Of a DNA stretch of 58,558 nt, positions 51,176-58,558 are shown one piece after another. The stretch is taken from positions 1-58,558 of the forward strand of contig CAZIWA010000017.1 in assembly GCA_964542875.1 (NCBI GenBank), written 5' to 3'. A program made the position numbers and the translations under genes. The DNA comes from CAZGOM01 sp964542875. GTDB taxonomy: Bacteria; Planctomycetota; Phycisphaerae; Phycisphaerales; Phycisphaeraceae. The notes under the pieces are model-generated. The model worked only from the letters and a program-made list of their open reading frames with translations, was not told where the DNA came from and ran no database searches. The number at the start of each line of letters is the position of its first letter. The first letter of the stretch is position 1.

Positions 51176-51200
51176 GCCGTTTTGGAATACGAATCAAGCA

Positions 51201-51233
51201 AAAAAGCGCGCTCACCGAGCGCGCTTTTTGTTT
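51201..51233 (+). terminator. Rho-independent terminator after the sdh genes
   Basis: A perfect 13-base stem (AAAAAGCGCGCTC / GAGCGCGCTTTTT) with a three-base loop is followed by GTTTG. Confidence 0.85.
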
Positions 51234-51302
51234 GATAAGTCATATTGAGCGAACTGGCCTTGGCATAAATGGGCGCTTAAAAGGATCGCGGCGCACAATG
51301 AG

Positions 51303-51587
51303 TTAAAAGAATTGGCTAAAGAAAGAATGTTGACCGGACCAGAAATAAGTGCCGTAAACGGTGGTTCCCAAGCTGAGGGAAACACCAATGCCATTGAGCA
51401 CAACGCCGATGATTGCGATGTTTTTATACTCTGATTTCAGCCCGGCGATGCCCAACCCCAGCCCGATGCCCGCCATGGGGAGTCCGCAACACGGAATGCA
51501 GCAAGACATCAGATTAAGAACGCCCAAAACCAGTGAGGCGATGGCCATCAAATTGGTTGATGGGTTGGGCGGGGCCTCCTGATTCAC
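51303..51587 (-). CDS. Small DUF4190-like membrane protein
   Basis: 94 residues. After a short polar, Pro-rich N-terminus comes LMAIASLVLGVLNLMSCC, a Cys-rich turn (CCIPCCG), then GIGLGLGIAGL and a second hydrophobic helix (IAIIGVVLNGIGVSLSLG). This two-helix pattern resembles DUF4190. GTG at 51587 follows AGGA with 9-base spacing. It is divergent from the xylF-type gene. The function is unknown. Confidence 0.65.
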   Translation of the reverse strand: MNQEAPPNPSTNLMAIASLVLGVLNLMSCCIPCCGLPMAGIGLGLGIAGLKSEYKNIAIIGVVLNGIGVSLSLGTTVYGTYFWSGQHSFFSQFF

Positions 51588-51809
51588 GGCAAAAGGTCCT
51601 GTAATTTGAGTTTATGCAAGCCAATACGAGCTGATTAGTGTCATTGGTGCAAATGATGATGAAGCATATGCATGGAAAAACTCAGAAGGCATGAAAGTCC
51701 TGAAACTTGTGAATAGTAAAAGATTGCTGGCTCATGAAAATTAAAGCGCGTATAGTTGCATGTGGTTCCCGTTAAGTGAATCCCCTTCCTGACTAGCCCC
51801 AGAGGTTTT

Positions 51810-52853
51810 ATGTCGCCACGCAATGTCCTGGTGGTCGTCTCCCTGGTCTTGAGTGTCGTCATTGGGTTTGTGCTCAGCCGGCAAGGCGCTCCGGCGGCGA
51901 CATCCGTTGGCGGCGCAAAGGCCGGGAAGCCCAAGATCGGGCTGTCACTGGACACCCTTAAAGAAGAGCGATGGAAGCGGGATAAAGACAGGTTTGTGGC
52001 CAAGGCGACCGAACTGGGTGCGAATGTGCTGGTGCAGTCCGCCAACAGTGATGATGCGCGCCAGGTGCAGGACTGCGAAGCGCTGATCAGCTCCGGGGTA
52101 GATGTGCTGGTGGTGGTGCCCCACAACGGGGACGCGATGGCCAAAGCGGTGGCGGCGGCCAAAAGCGCGGGCATTCCGGTGATCTCCTACGACCGGCTGA
52201 TCACCGGGGCCGATGTGGATGTGTACCTGAGCTTTGACAACGTTCGCGTGGGCGAACTGCAGGCCCAGTACCTGATCGACAAACTCAAAGGCAAAGGCAA
52301 GATCATTCGGATTTACGGCTCGGCAACGGACAACAATGCCAAGCTGTTTAAGGCCGGGCAGGATAAGGTGCTGGAGCCGTATATCAAGTCCGGGGATATC
52401 AAAGTCGTGCATGAAGACTGGGCGCTGGACTGGAAGCCGGAGAACGCCAAGAAGATCGTTAACGCCGCAATCACGGCGCATGGCAAAAGCATCGACGGAA
52501 TCCTGGTTTCCAATGACGGAACAGCAGGCGGGGCCATTCAAGCGCTGATGGAAGAAGGCCTGGCGGGAAAAGTATTCGTGACCGGGCAGGACGCGGAACT
52601 GGCGGCATGTCAGAGAATCATGCGCGGAACACAGACAATGACGATTTACAAACCGCTCGCACGGCTGGCCGACCGGGCGGCATCCCTGGCTGTGGATATC
52701 GCCAACCGCAAACCGGTGATCGCCCGAAGCGCCGTGAACAACGGGCTTAAAGATGTCCCCAGCGTGCTGGAGGAAGTAATCGCCGTCGACAAAGACAACA
52801 TGGCTGACACCGTGGTGAAAGATGGCTTCCACTCCATGGACCAACTGAAATAA
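51810..52853 (+). CDS. xylF: Sugar ABC transporter substrate-binding protein (XylF-like)
   Basis: 347 residues. An N-terminal uncleaved or cleavable hydrophobic segment (VLVVVSLVLSVVIGFVLS) exports it. The mature part is a periplasmic-binding-protein type 1 fold: KIGLSLDTLKEERWKRDKD, QSANSDDARQ, the hinge region SGVDVLVVVPHNGDAM, then VISYDRLITGADVDVYLSFDN, which matches XylF-type xylose binders. AGAGG precedes the ATG. It heads a three-gene operon with the ATPase and permease. The sugar is likely xylose or a related pentose, by similarity only. Confidence 0.9.
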   Translation: MSPRNVLVVVSLVLSVVIGFVLSRQGAPAATSVGGAKAGKPKIGLSLDTLKEERWKRDKDRFVAKATELGANVLVQSANSDDARQVQDCEALISSGVDVLVVVPHNGDAMAKAVAAAKSAGIPVISYDRLITGADVDVYLSFDNVRVGELQAQYLIDKLKGKGKIIRIYGSATDNNAKLFKAGQDKVLEPYIKSGDIKVVHEDWALDWKPENAKKIVNAAITAHGKSIDGILVSNDGTAGGAIQALMEEGLAGKVFVTGQDAELAACQRIMRGTQTMTIYKPLARLADRAASLAVDIANRKPVIARSAVNNGLKDVPSVLEEVIAVDKDNMADTVVKDGFHSMDQLK

Positions 52854-52857
52854 CCCC

Positions 52858-54414
52858 ATGACAGCCCCCATCCTTGAGGCGCAAAACATCGTCAAGAAGT
52901 TCGGCCCGGTCACGGCGCTCAGGGGAGTCTCGTTTGATCTTCGCCCCGGTGAGGTGCATGCGCTTTGCGGCGAAAACGGGGCTGGAAAGTCCACACTCAT
53001 CAAGACGCTTTCAGGCGTACACCCTTATGGGAGCTACGAAGGCCAGATCAATGTCTCAGGTCAGGAAGCCCGCTTTACGGGCATTGGCGATGCGCAGAAA
53101 GCCGGGCTGGCCGTCATCTATCAGGAACTGGCTCTGGTGGATGAAATGACCGTTGCGGAGAACATCTTTTTAGGCTCCGAGCCGATGAACGGCTGGCGCA
53201 TCGACTGGAATAAGGCGCGAAGCGGCGCTCAAGCCCTGCTGGAAAAATTCGGGATCAGGATCGATCCGGACACGCCGGTGAAAGAGTTGGGCGTGGGGCA
53301 AAAGCAGCTCGTGGAGATCGTCAAGGCGCTAAGCAAAAACTCCCGGGTGCTGATATTGGACGAACCCACAGCGGCGCTGAGCGAAACCGAAGTGGACATC
53401 CTGATCAACCTTCTGTTTGACCTGCGCAAACAAGGGGTGGGCATCGTATACATCTCGCACCGGCTCGGGGAAGTCAAGCGGCTGGCGGACCGGATCACCG
53501 TGCTGCGCGATGGCGCCACGGTCGCGACGCTGGACGGGAAAGACGCGCTTATTTCCGATGTGATCCGGCACATGGTGGGCCGGGAGATCAATGAGATGTT
53601 CCCGCGCGACCGGTCAACGCCTGTGGGCGAAGTGCTGCTGGAAGCCCGCGACCTGACCGTGGCAGACCAGCCCCGGGGCAAAGCGCGGCTCAGGAACATC
53701 AATCTGACCGTGCGTGAAGGCGAAGTGGTGGGCATCGGCGGGCTGATGGGCGCTGGGCGAACCGAACTCCTGATGCACCTCTTTGGCGCATGGGGCCATA
53801 GGGTTTCGGGTGAGGTGACCCTCGGCGGCGAACCGCTGGTGAATCATTGGCCGGGAGAGGCAATCGCACGCGGGCTGGTGCTGGTGTCGGAAGACAGGAA
53901 GCGCTACGGCCTGCATCTGACGGAGTCCATCGGGTTCAACCTCTCACTGTCGAGCCTCAAGCAGTTTGTTCGGGCATTTTTGATCGATGAGCATAAAGAG
54001 GTGGAAGTAAACAAGGGATATTTTGAGGCGCTGAAGGTGAAAGCACCGAGCCAGACAACCATTGTGGGCGGGCTATCAGGCGGGAATCAACAGAAGGTGG
54101 TTCTGGGCAAGGCGCTGATGACGCAGCCTCGCGTGGTGTTTCTGGATGAGCCGACGCGCGGCATCGATGTGGGTGCGAAGCTGGAGGTGTACCAGTTGAT
54201 CAACCGACTGACCCGAGCCGGTAAAGCGGTGGTGCTGGTGTCCAGCGAACTGCCGGAGCTGATGGGCATGAGCGACCGGGTGGTGATGCTTCACGATGGT
54301 GCGGTTGGCGGAGATTTCACGCCTCACGAATATTCGCAGGAACGGCTCTTAAGCGCGGCCATGGGCACACGGGAGAAAGCCACCCCCCTACCAGGATTAC
54401 AAGTCACGCCATGA
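52858..54414 (+). CDS. xylG: Sugar ABC transporter ATP-binding protein (XylG-like, two NBDs)
   Basis: 518 residues with two nucleotide-binding domains, as in the sugar-ABC (CUT2) family. The first has Walker A GENGAGKST, signature LGVGQKQL and Walker B VLILDEPTAALSE. The second has a divergent P-loop GGLMGAGRTE, signature LSGGNQQKV and Walker B VVFLDEPTRGIDVG. It energises import of the sugar delivered by the XylF-like protein. ATG at 52858 is four bases after the xylF stop, and its end overlaps the xylH start by four bases, so translation is coupled. Confidence 0.95.
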   Translation: MTAPILEAQNIVKKFGPVTALRGVSFDLRPGEVHALCGENGAGKSTLIKTLSGVHPYGSYEGQINVSGQEARFTGIGDAQKAGLAVIYQELALVDEMTVAENIFLGSEPMNGWRIDWNKARSGAQALLEKFGIRIDPDTPVKELGVGQKQLVEIVKALSKNSRVLILDEPTAALSETEVDILINLLFDLRKQGVGIVYISHRLGEVKRLADRITVLRDGATVATLDGKDALISDVIRHMVGREINEMFPRDRSTPVGEVLLEARDLTVADQPRGKARLRNINLTVREGEVVGIGGLMGAGRTELLMHLFGAWGHRVSGEVTLGGEPLVNHWPGEAIARGLVLVSEDRKRYGLHLTESIGFNLSLSSLKQFVRAFLIDEHKEVEVNKGYFEALKVKAPSQTTIVGGLSGGNQQKVVLGKALMTQPRVVFLDEPTRGIDVGAKLEVYQLINRLTRAGKAVVLVSSELPELMGMSDRVVMLHDGAVGGDFTPHEYSQERLLSAAMGTREKATPLPGLQVTP

Positions 54415-55538
54415 ACCAGACCCTTTCAAAACGCGACTTACTGATGCCGCTGGTACTGCTGGCGATCTGGGTGTTTTTCGCCTGCATGAGTCCGGCGTTC
54501 TTAAGCTCGCGCAATCTTTCCATGCTCATGATCGAGCTGGCGGTAACCGCCACGCTGGCCATCGGCATGCTGCTGGTGATCCTGCCGGGGCACATCGATC
54601 TTTCGGCGGGGTCAGGCGTTGGGCTCATCGGCGGCATCGCCAGCGTGTTGATCTTCAACCACCACATGAATCCATATCTGGCGCTGGCCATCGGCTTTGC
54701 CGCAGGCCTCACCATCTGGACGCTCATGGGAACCATCATCGTCAAGAACAAGATCCAGGCCTTCATCATCACGCTGGGCGGCCTATTGGCGTTTAAAGGC
54801 CTGTTCTGGCTGGTGATCGGCAGCCGAACCATTCCCGTCACCCCGGGGGGCACGGAAAACATCTACTCCCTGCTGGCGACGTACTACATCCACCCGAAAA
54901 TAGGGCTGGCGCTGGCGGGCTGTGTGGTGGGCTTCATGGCGTGGCAGAAGTTGCGTCAGCGGTCCCACATGTACGGCGCCGGGGGCGAGCCGATCAGCTT
55001 TGAGGTGGACTTCCTGAAATGGATCGTGGCGGCCCAGGGCGTGTTTCTGGTGGTGCTTATCGCCAATAACTACCGGGGCGTACCGCTTTCGTTTTTGATC
55101 CTCTGCGTGGTGGCGGGCCTGGTGCACGTGCTGACGAAGCACACCCGGTTTGGCCGGTATCTGTACGCCGTGGGCGGAAACGAGGAAGCCGCCATCATCT
55201 CCGGCATACCGACGCAAAAGGTGGTCATCGGGGCGTACGCGATCATGGGGTGCATCGTGGCACTGACCGGCTTTTTGCAGACGTCCTACGCGGGGGCTTC
55301 CACGACCACGGTCGGAGAACTGATGGAACTGGACGCCGTGGCCGCATGCGTGATCGGCGGGACGAGCCTCAAAGGCGGTCGGGGAACCGTGCTGGGGGCT
55401 TTGTTTGGCGCATTGATCATGGCCAGCCTGCTTAACGGCATGACCCTGCTGGCGGTGACGCCGGAGATGAAATACATCGTGCGCGGGGTGGTGCTGGGCC
55501 TGGCCGTGTGGGTGGACACCCGGTACGGAAAAGCGTAA
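54411..55538 (+). CDS. xylH: Sugar ABC transporter permease (XylH-like)
   Basis: 375 residues with about ten hydrophobic helices. CUT2 permease features are DLSAGSGVGLIGG early, the loop GGNEEAAIISGIP (the EAA-like contact with the ATPase) and GGTSLKGGRGTVLGA near the C-terminus. It forms the sugar channel in the cytoplasmic membrane. The start overlaps the xylG stop (ATGA). An inverted repeat (TGCCCCA/TGGGGCA, 55543-55565) follows, without a U-tract. Confidence 0.94.
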   Translation: MNQTLSKRDLLMPLVLLAIWVFFACMSPAFLSSRNLSMLMIELAVTATLAIGMLLVILPGHIDLSAGSGVGLIGGIASVLIFNHHMNPYLALAIGFAAGLTIWTLMGTIIVKNKIQAFIITLGGLLAFKGLFWLVIGSRTIPVTPGGTENIYSLLATYYIHPKIGLALAGCVVGFMAWQKLRQRSHMYGAGGEPISFEVDFLKWIVAAQGVFLVVLIANNYRGVPLSFLILCVVAGLVHVLTKHTRFGRYLYAVGGNEEAAIISGIPTQKVVIGAYAIMGCIVALTGFLQTSYAGASTTTVGELMELDAVAACVIGGTSLKGGRGTVLGALFGALIMASLLNGMTLLAVTPEMKYIVRGVVLGLAVWVDTRYGKA

Positions 55539-55574
55539 AAAGTGCCCCATTAATTTATTGGGGCAGCGCGCGAC

Positions 55575-56585
55575 ATGGCCAGTGAAATTGAAAATCGACG
55601 AAAAGACCTTGATTTATTGGTGAAGAATTTCCTGGTCGAGAAAATGAGCAGGGATGATTATCCCGCTCGATTGCTGGAGCTTTTGCGCGTTGGGCCGGAC
55701 CTGAGCCCCAGCATTCACCATCAATTGATGAAGCTGAGAATCAAGGCCATGGTCTGGCCGCGACTGAGCATGACACTCAAGCTGCTGTACGTGTGGGAGT
55801 GGCCAAAGATGCTGGAGATTCTCCAGCGGCTTTCCGAAACGGATGAATTTTCCGTCGGTAGAGAGGTCTCGATGTTCATCGGCAGGACCTGTACGCCGGC
55901 GAGCATTGACGAAGTGTGCGCGCTGATTCTGCACCCCACGGGCCGGACGCATCCGGGAGCCATCGTTGAAGGCCTGGGGTCTGCTGCCCGCCGCGGGGTT
56001 TTCAGCGCCTCTGACCGCGAACGTCTCTTTGCTGCGGCGCAAACCCTATGGACACCGGCTCACCATCCGGGCGACGACACATTCCCGTACGAGTTCATCT
56101 CGCTGTGCCCGTGGAAGGCACACACGATGCTGATGAGCCCGGAATACCTCAACGCCGAACCTGTGACGGTTGAATCCGGCACCACCTACCTGGTGCTGGA
56201 GCAGATCGCCAACGAAGGCCTCACGCCGGACATGAACCGGATTTTGACGGTTGCAAAAGATATCTCAGGTTTGATGGACAGCCAACCCGTGAAGTCTCAG
56301 CTTCGTGATACCGCCTCTAACACGCTTCCGTATGCGCTGTGTCTGCTCGAAAAATACCGGTATGAGCCCGCGGTGGAGTTGCTGGAGAAGTTGGCCACGC
56401 AAAACGAGCCCTACATGGGCGACCTTGCCAGACAAGTTTTGGAAGTGATTCAATCCAAACGGCCGCGCGAACCTGAGAATCGGTATGGAGCGCCTGCTGA
56501 CGACCTAAGAGAACTCTACAAGACACTCCCGAGGGAAGAAATGCTGCTTTGGCTCCTGCCCGGTCATGATCCGTTTGTGGATTAA
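55575..56585 (+). CDS. Hypothetical helical-repeat protein
   Basis: 336 residues, not recognised. It is mostly helical with repeated leucine-rich amphipathic helices of about 35 residues (for example MLEILQRLSET, AIVEGLGSAARRG, AVELLEKLATQ), suggestive of a HEAT/ARM-like solenoid. There is no signal peptide, membrane segment or catalytic motif. It lies 36 bases after xylH with a hairpin between, so it may be weakly co-transcribed, but no link to transport is clear. Such scaffolds commonly mediate protein contacts. Confidence 0.7.
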   Translation: MASEIENRRKDLDLLVKNFLVEKMSRDDYPARLLELLRVGPDLSPSIHHQLMKLRIKAMVWPRLSMTLKLLYVWEWPKMLEILQRLSETDEFSVGREVSMFIGRTCTPASIDEVCALILHPTGRTHPGAIVEGLGSAARRGVFSASDRERLFAAAQTLWTPAHHPGDDTFPYEFISLCPWKAHTMLMSPEYLNAEPVTVESGTTYLVLEQIANEGLTPDMNRILTVAKDISGLMDSQPVKSQLRDTASNTLPYALCLLEKYRYEPAVELLEKLATQNEPYMGDLARQVLEVIQSKRPREPENRYGAPADDLRELYKTLPREEMLLWLLPGHDPFVD

Positions 56586-56639
56586 GGGCATATCGGTCTT
56601 CCCTTTTAAGGAAAAGAACGCACAGCCACGCAATGGGAT

Positions 56640-57710
56640 TCAACCACTTTTGACTTCACGGGAGTGCAGATCGTCGGCGAGCGGCAGATCGATTTTCGCA
56701 GAACGATGGTCGTGCGAGATATGCAGGCCGACAATGGCTTCGAGCACCTGCAGCGCTTCTTGTGGAGTATGGCCAACGGGGGATTGGAAGTCGAGCCAGT
56801 CGATGATTTCCGCGACGGCGACATCCATGGATGAACCGCCTTGCGGAGCGGGCCAGTGTTCCTGTTTGCCGTCCCAGAAGTTCACGGTTACGTCACGTCC
56901 CCCTGTAGTGGCGTAACCAAGCGACCCGTTGATCCGGATGGAAAGAGGCGTCTTGCCCATGTCCGGCGCGTCAAGCGTGGCGATGAGACCAGCCTCGAAA
57001 TGGAGGAGTCCCCAGCCGCCTGGGTCTTTGAATTCGGTTCCGCGAACATCGGGCCGGCCGGTGAGATCGAGCGTGCCGCTGACGCCGACGAGCTTTCGTC
57101 CTGTGAGCATGGCGAGGGCGTCGATGATGTGGGTGCCCACATTACCCAGACGTCCGCCGCCCCACTGGAGATTGGCGGAGGTGAGCTGCCCTAAGCTGCC
57201 TGCGGCGATAAAGTCGCGGAGTTTGCGGTAGTTGGGGTTGAAACGGCGATTGTGATTGATGACCAGGAGCGTGCCGGTCTTTTCACATGCGGCAATCATT
57301 CTTCGCGCATCATCAGGCCGGGTGGCGATTGGCTTTTCACAATAAACGACTTTCACCCCCTGCTGGGCGGCGAAGATGGCCACCTCCGCATGCTGAGGTG
57401 AATACGTGGCGATGCTCACGATATCAAGCTCTTCCTTGGTGATCATCTCGCGCCAGTCGGGATAAGTCCGGGCGCCGATGCGCTGTTCAAACCGGTCGCG
57501 CCTGCCTTGATCGCGGCTGGAACCGGAGACGAGCTTGATACGTGGGTGTTTGCAGAGGGCCTGGACATGTGTGCCGTCGAGGTTGGTAACTTTCTGGCCG
57601 CCGATGGCGTCGCCGGAAACTTGGTCGCCTGCGCCGATAAAGCCGAGGCCGACGATGCCTGCCTGAAAAGTATTTGTAGGGGAATTGGAAGGGGTTTGGG
57701 CTTGATTCAT
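56640..57710 (-). CDS. Gfo/Idh/MocA family oxidoreductase
   Basis: 356 residues. The Rossmann fold begins with GIVGLGFIGAGDQ. The catalytic lysine motif YCEKPIA is intact, unlike the relative at 3435-4748. The C-terminal domain has INHNRRFNP and GNVGTHIIDAL, the His/Asp pair of the active site. It likely oxidises or reduces a sugar or inositol with NAD(P). It lies beside a sugar transporter but on the other strand. ATG at 57710 (MNQAQTPS) is used; in-frame starts at 57755 and 57740 are possible. Confidence 0.9.
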   Translation of the reverse strand: MNQAQTPSNSPTNTFQAGIVGLGFIGAGDQVSGDAIGGQKVTNLDGTHVQALCKHPRIKLVSGSSRDQGRRDRFEQRIGARTYPDWREMITKEELDIVSIATYSPQHAEVAIFAAQQGVKVVYCEKPIATRPDDARRMIAACEKTGTLLVINHNRRFNPNYRKLRDFIAAGSLGQLTSANLQWGGGRLGNVGTHIIDALAMLTGRKLVGVSGTLDLTGRPDVRGTEFKDPGGWGLLHFEAGLIATLDAPDMGKTPLSIRINGSLGYATTGGRDVTVNFWDGKQEHWPAPQGGSSMDVAVAEIIDWLDFQSPVGHTPQEALQVLEAIVGLHISHDHRSAKIDLPLADDLHSREVKSG

Positions 57711-57813
57711 AGGTTTTGGCTCGAGATATGTTTCCAGCATACCCATATGGAGCAAATGCCGGTTTGCGATGACTACCCCCCCGCCAGTATCATGTCAAGG
57801 CTTTTGATGCTTA

Positions 57814-57833
57814 CCGGGTTCGTATAAACCCGG
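57814..57833 (+). promoter_or_regulatory. Hairpin in the metK leader
   Basis: CCGGGTT-CGTATA-AACCCGG forms a perfect seven-base stem about 45 bases before the metK ATG. Adjacent GGCTGAGCC could pair as well. metK leaders often carry SAM riboswitches, but none of the patterns I know was recognised here. Confidence 0.4.
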
Positions 57834-57876
57834 CTGAGCCGAGTGATCAACCTCTTATCCACCGAGAATCCGCGAC

Positions 57877-58558
57877 ATGTCCAAGCCACTTCCCGCAGGC
57901 CGCCACCTCTTTACGAGCGAGTCCGTTTCCATGGGTCACCCCGACAAGGTGGCTGACCAAGTTTCCGACGCAGTGCTCGACAGCCTTCTGGCTGCCGACC
58001 CGATGGCCCGGGTCGCCTGTGAGACTCTCTGCACCACCGGTCTGGTGGTGGTGGCCGGTGAAGTGACCGTCCACAACGAAAAAGCAATCATCGCGCTGGA
58101 TAAGGTTGAAGAAACCGTCCGCAAGACATTGGCGAAGATCGGCTACACCGATCCGCTGATGAAGTTTGACGCGCACTCCTGCGCCGTGCTGCGCACCATC
58201 CACGGCCAGTCCGGCGACATCGCCATGGGCGTGGACAAAGACGGCGCCGGCGACCAGGGCCTGATGTTCGGCTTCGCCTGCCGGGAAACCCCTGAACTCA
58301 TGCCCCTGCCCATCGACCTGGCCCACCGGCTCGTCGAGCGCCAGGCGCACGTGCGTGAAAAGAACATCATCAAAGGCCTGCGCCCCGACGCCAAGAGCCA
58401 GGTCACCGTGGAATACGACGGCCATAAGCCCGTCAGCATCCACACGGTAGTGCTCTCCACGCAGCACACCGCCGACTGGAACGGCGCCAAGAAACAGGCT
58501 GCGCTTAAGAAGGCCGTCATCAAGCACATCATTGAGCCCGTGCTGCCCAAGAAGATGT
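57877..58558 (+). CDS. metK: S-adenosylmethionine synthase, N-terminal part (cut by window edge)
   Basis: 227 complete codons are present, and the rest lies beyond the window. It makes S-adenosylmethionine from methionine and ATP. The signature SESVSMGHPDKVADQVSD is at the N-terminus, followed by DAHSCAVLRTIHGQSGDIAMG and the ATP-binding GAGDQGLMFGFACRETPELMP. LVERQAHVREK is the usual next segment. ATG at 57877 begins MSKPLPAGRHLFTSES; its ribosome site is weak. A hairpin occurs in the leader. It is divergent from the Gfo/Idh/MocA gene. Confidence 0.97.
   Translation, partial: MSKPLPAGRHLFTSESVSMGHPDKVADQVSDAVLDSLLAADPMARVACETLCTTGLVVVAGEVTVHNEKAIIALDKVEETVRKTLAKIGYTDPLMKFDAHSCAVLRTIHGQSGDIAMGVDKDGAGDQGLMFGFACRETPELMPLPIDLAHRLVERQAHVREKNIIKGLRPDAKSQVTVEYDGHKPVSIHTVVLSTQHTADWNGAKKQAALKKAVIKHIIEPVLPKKM

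Noticed and set aside
1..58558. CRISPR arrays, rRNA operons, prophage and insertion-sequence transposases.
   Set aside because: No regularly spaced repeats, rRNA-like sequences, integrases or transposase motifs were noticed on either strand.

Overview
The window looks like bacterial chromosome from a Planctomycetota-type organism, most likely near the Phycisphaerae. This is inferred from gene content, not from a database match. The clues are repeated prepilin-like proteins with an N-terminal class III signal and a conserved Cys-Asn-(Leu/Met) stretch, a zinc-ribbon membrane protein of the CxxCxYDxR type, many small lipoproteins, a five-helix B-type succinate dehydrogenase, TerY-like VWA proteins and frequent weak or absent Shine-Dalgarno sites. 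The DNA is moderately GC-rich. No rRNA, tRNA, CRISPR array or insertion sequence was recognised.

Layout. 0-3.3 kb: two TerY-like VWA genes (one cut by the window edge), a hairpin repeat, a GNAT acetyltransferase and an AraC-type regulator divergent from a Gfo/Idh/MocA oxidoreductase. 5-13.7 kb: purA, uppS, an orphan Xre/MbcA-type antitoxin, mutL, a large M16 peptidase lipoprotein and a small SRPBCC pair. 13.8-23.3 kb: two prepilin-like proteins, a sensor-like lipoprotein, a lone DppF-type ATPase, a tagaturonate epimerase (uxaE), a phytanoyl-CoA dioxygenase-like protein and a 1021-residue glycosidase-like protein. 23.7-26.5 kb: a gcvH-led four-gene operon. 26.5-31 kb: an RNA-repair locus, rtcR divergent from rtcB-rtcA, with a well-spaced sigma-54 promoter. 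31-39.4 kb: a frameshifted zinc-ribbon membrane gene, a short uvrC, a PIN-PhoH ATPase, an SH3-like exported protein, a lipoprotein and a luciferase-like monooxygenase. 39.6-41.3 kb: tandem SDR genes. 41.6-44.2 kb: a DUF350-like membrane protein followed by an unusual exported protein with two consecutive intein-like Hint domains, a transmembrane helix and Tim44/NTF2-like domains. 44.5-51.2 kb: a GH88 hydrolase, a DUF1844 gene and sdhC-sdhA-lipoprotein-sdhB. 51.3-58.5 kb: a small membrane protein, a xylFGH-type sugar ABC transporter, a helical-repeat protein, a second Gfo/Idh/MocA oxidoreductase and the start of metK.

The genes suggest a heterotrophic polysaccharide degrader: GH88 unsaturated uronyl hydrolase, tagaturonate epimerase, a sugar ABC transporter, two sugar-type oxidoreductases and a glycosidase-like protein, feeding central metabolism through succinate dehydrogenase. 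RNA repair, DNA repair (mutL, uvrC) and TerY-like genes form a stress-response layer.

The two most notable signals are the tandem-Hint/Tim44 protein at 42.0-44.2 kb and an abrupt reversal of GC skew near 41.3-41.6 kb. Left of that point the + strand is C-rich even across minus-strand genes. Right of it the + strand is G-rich. That polarity is expected of a replication origin, although no DnaA-box cluster was found.
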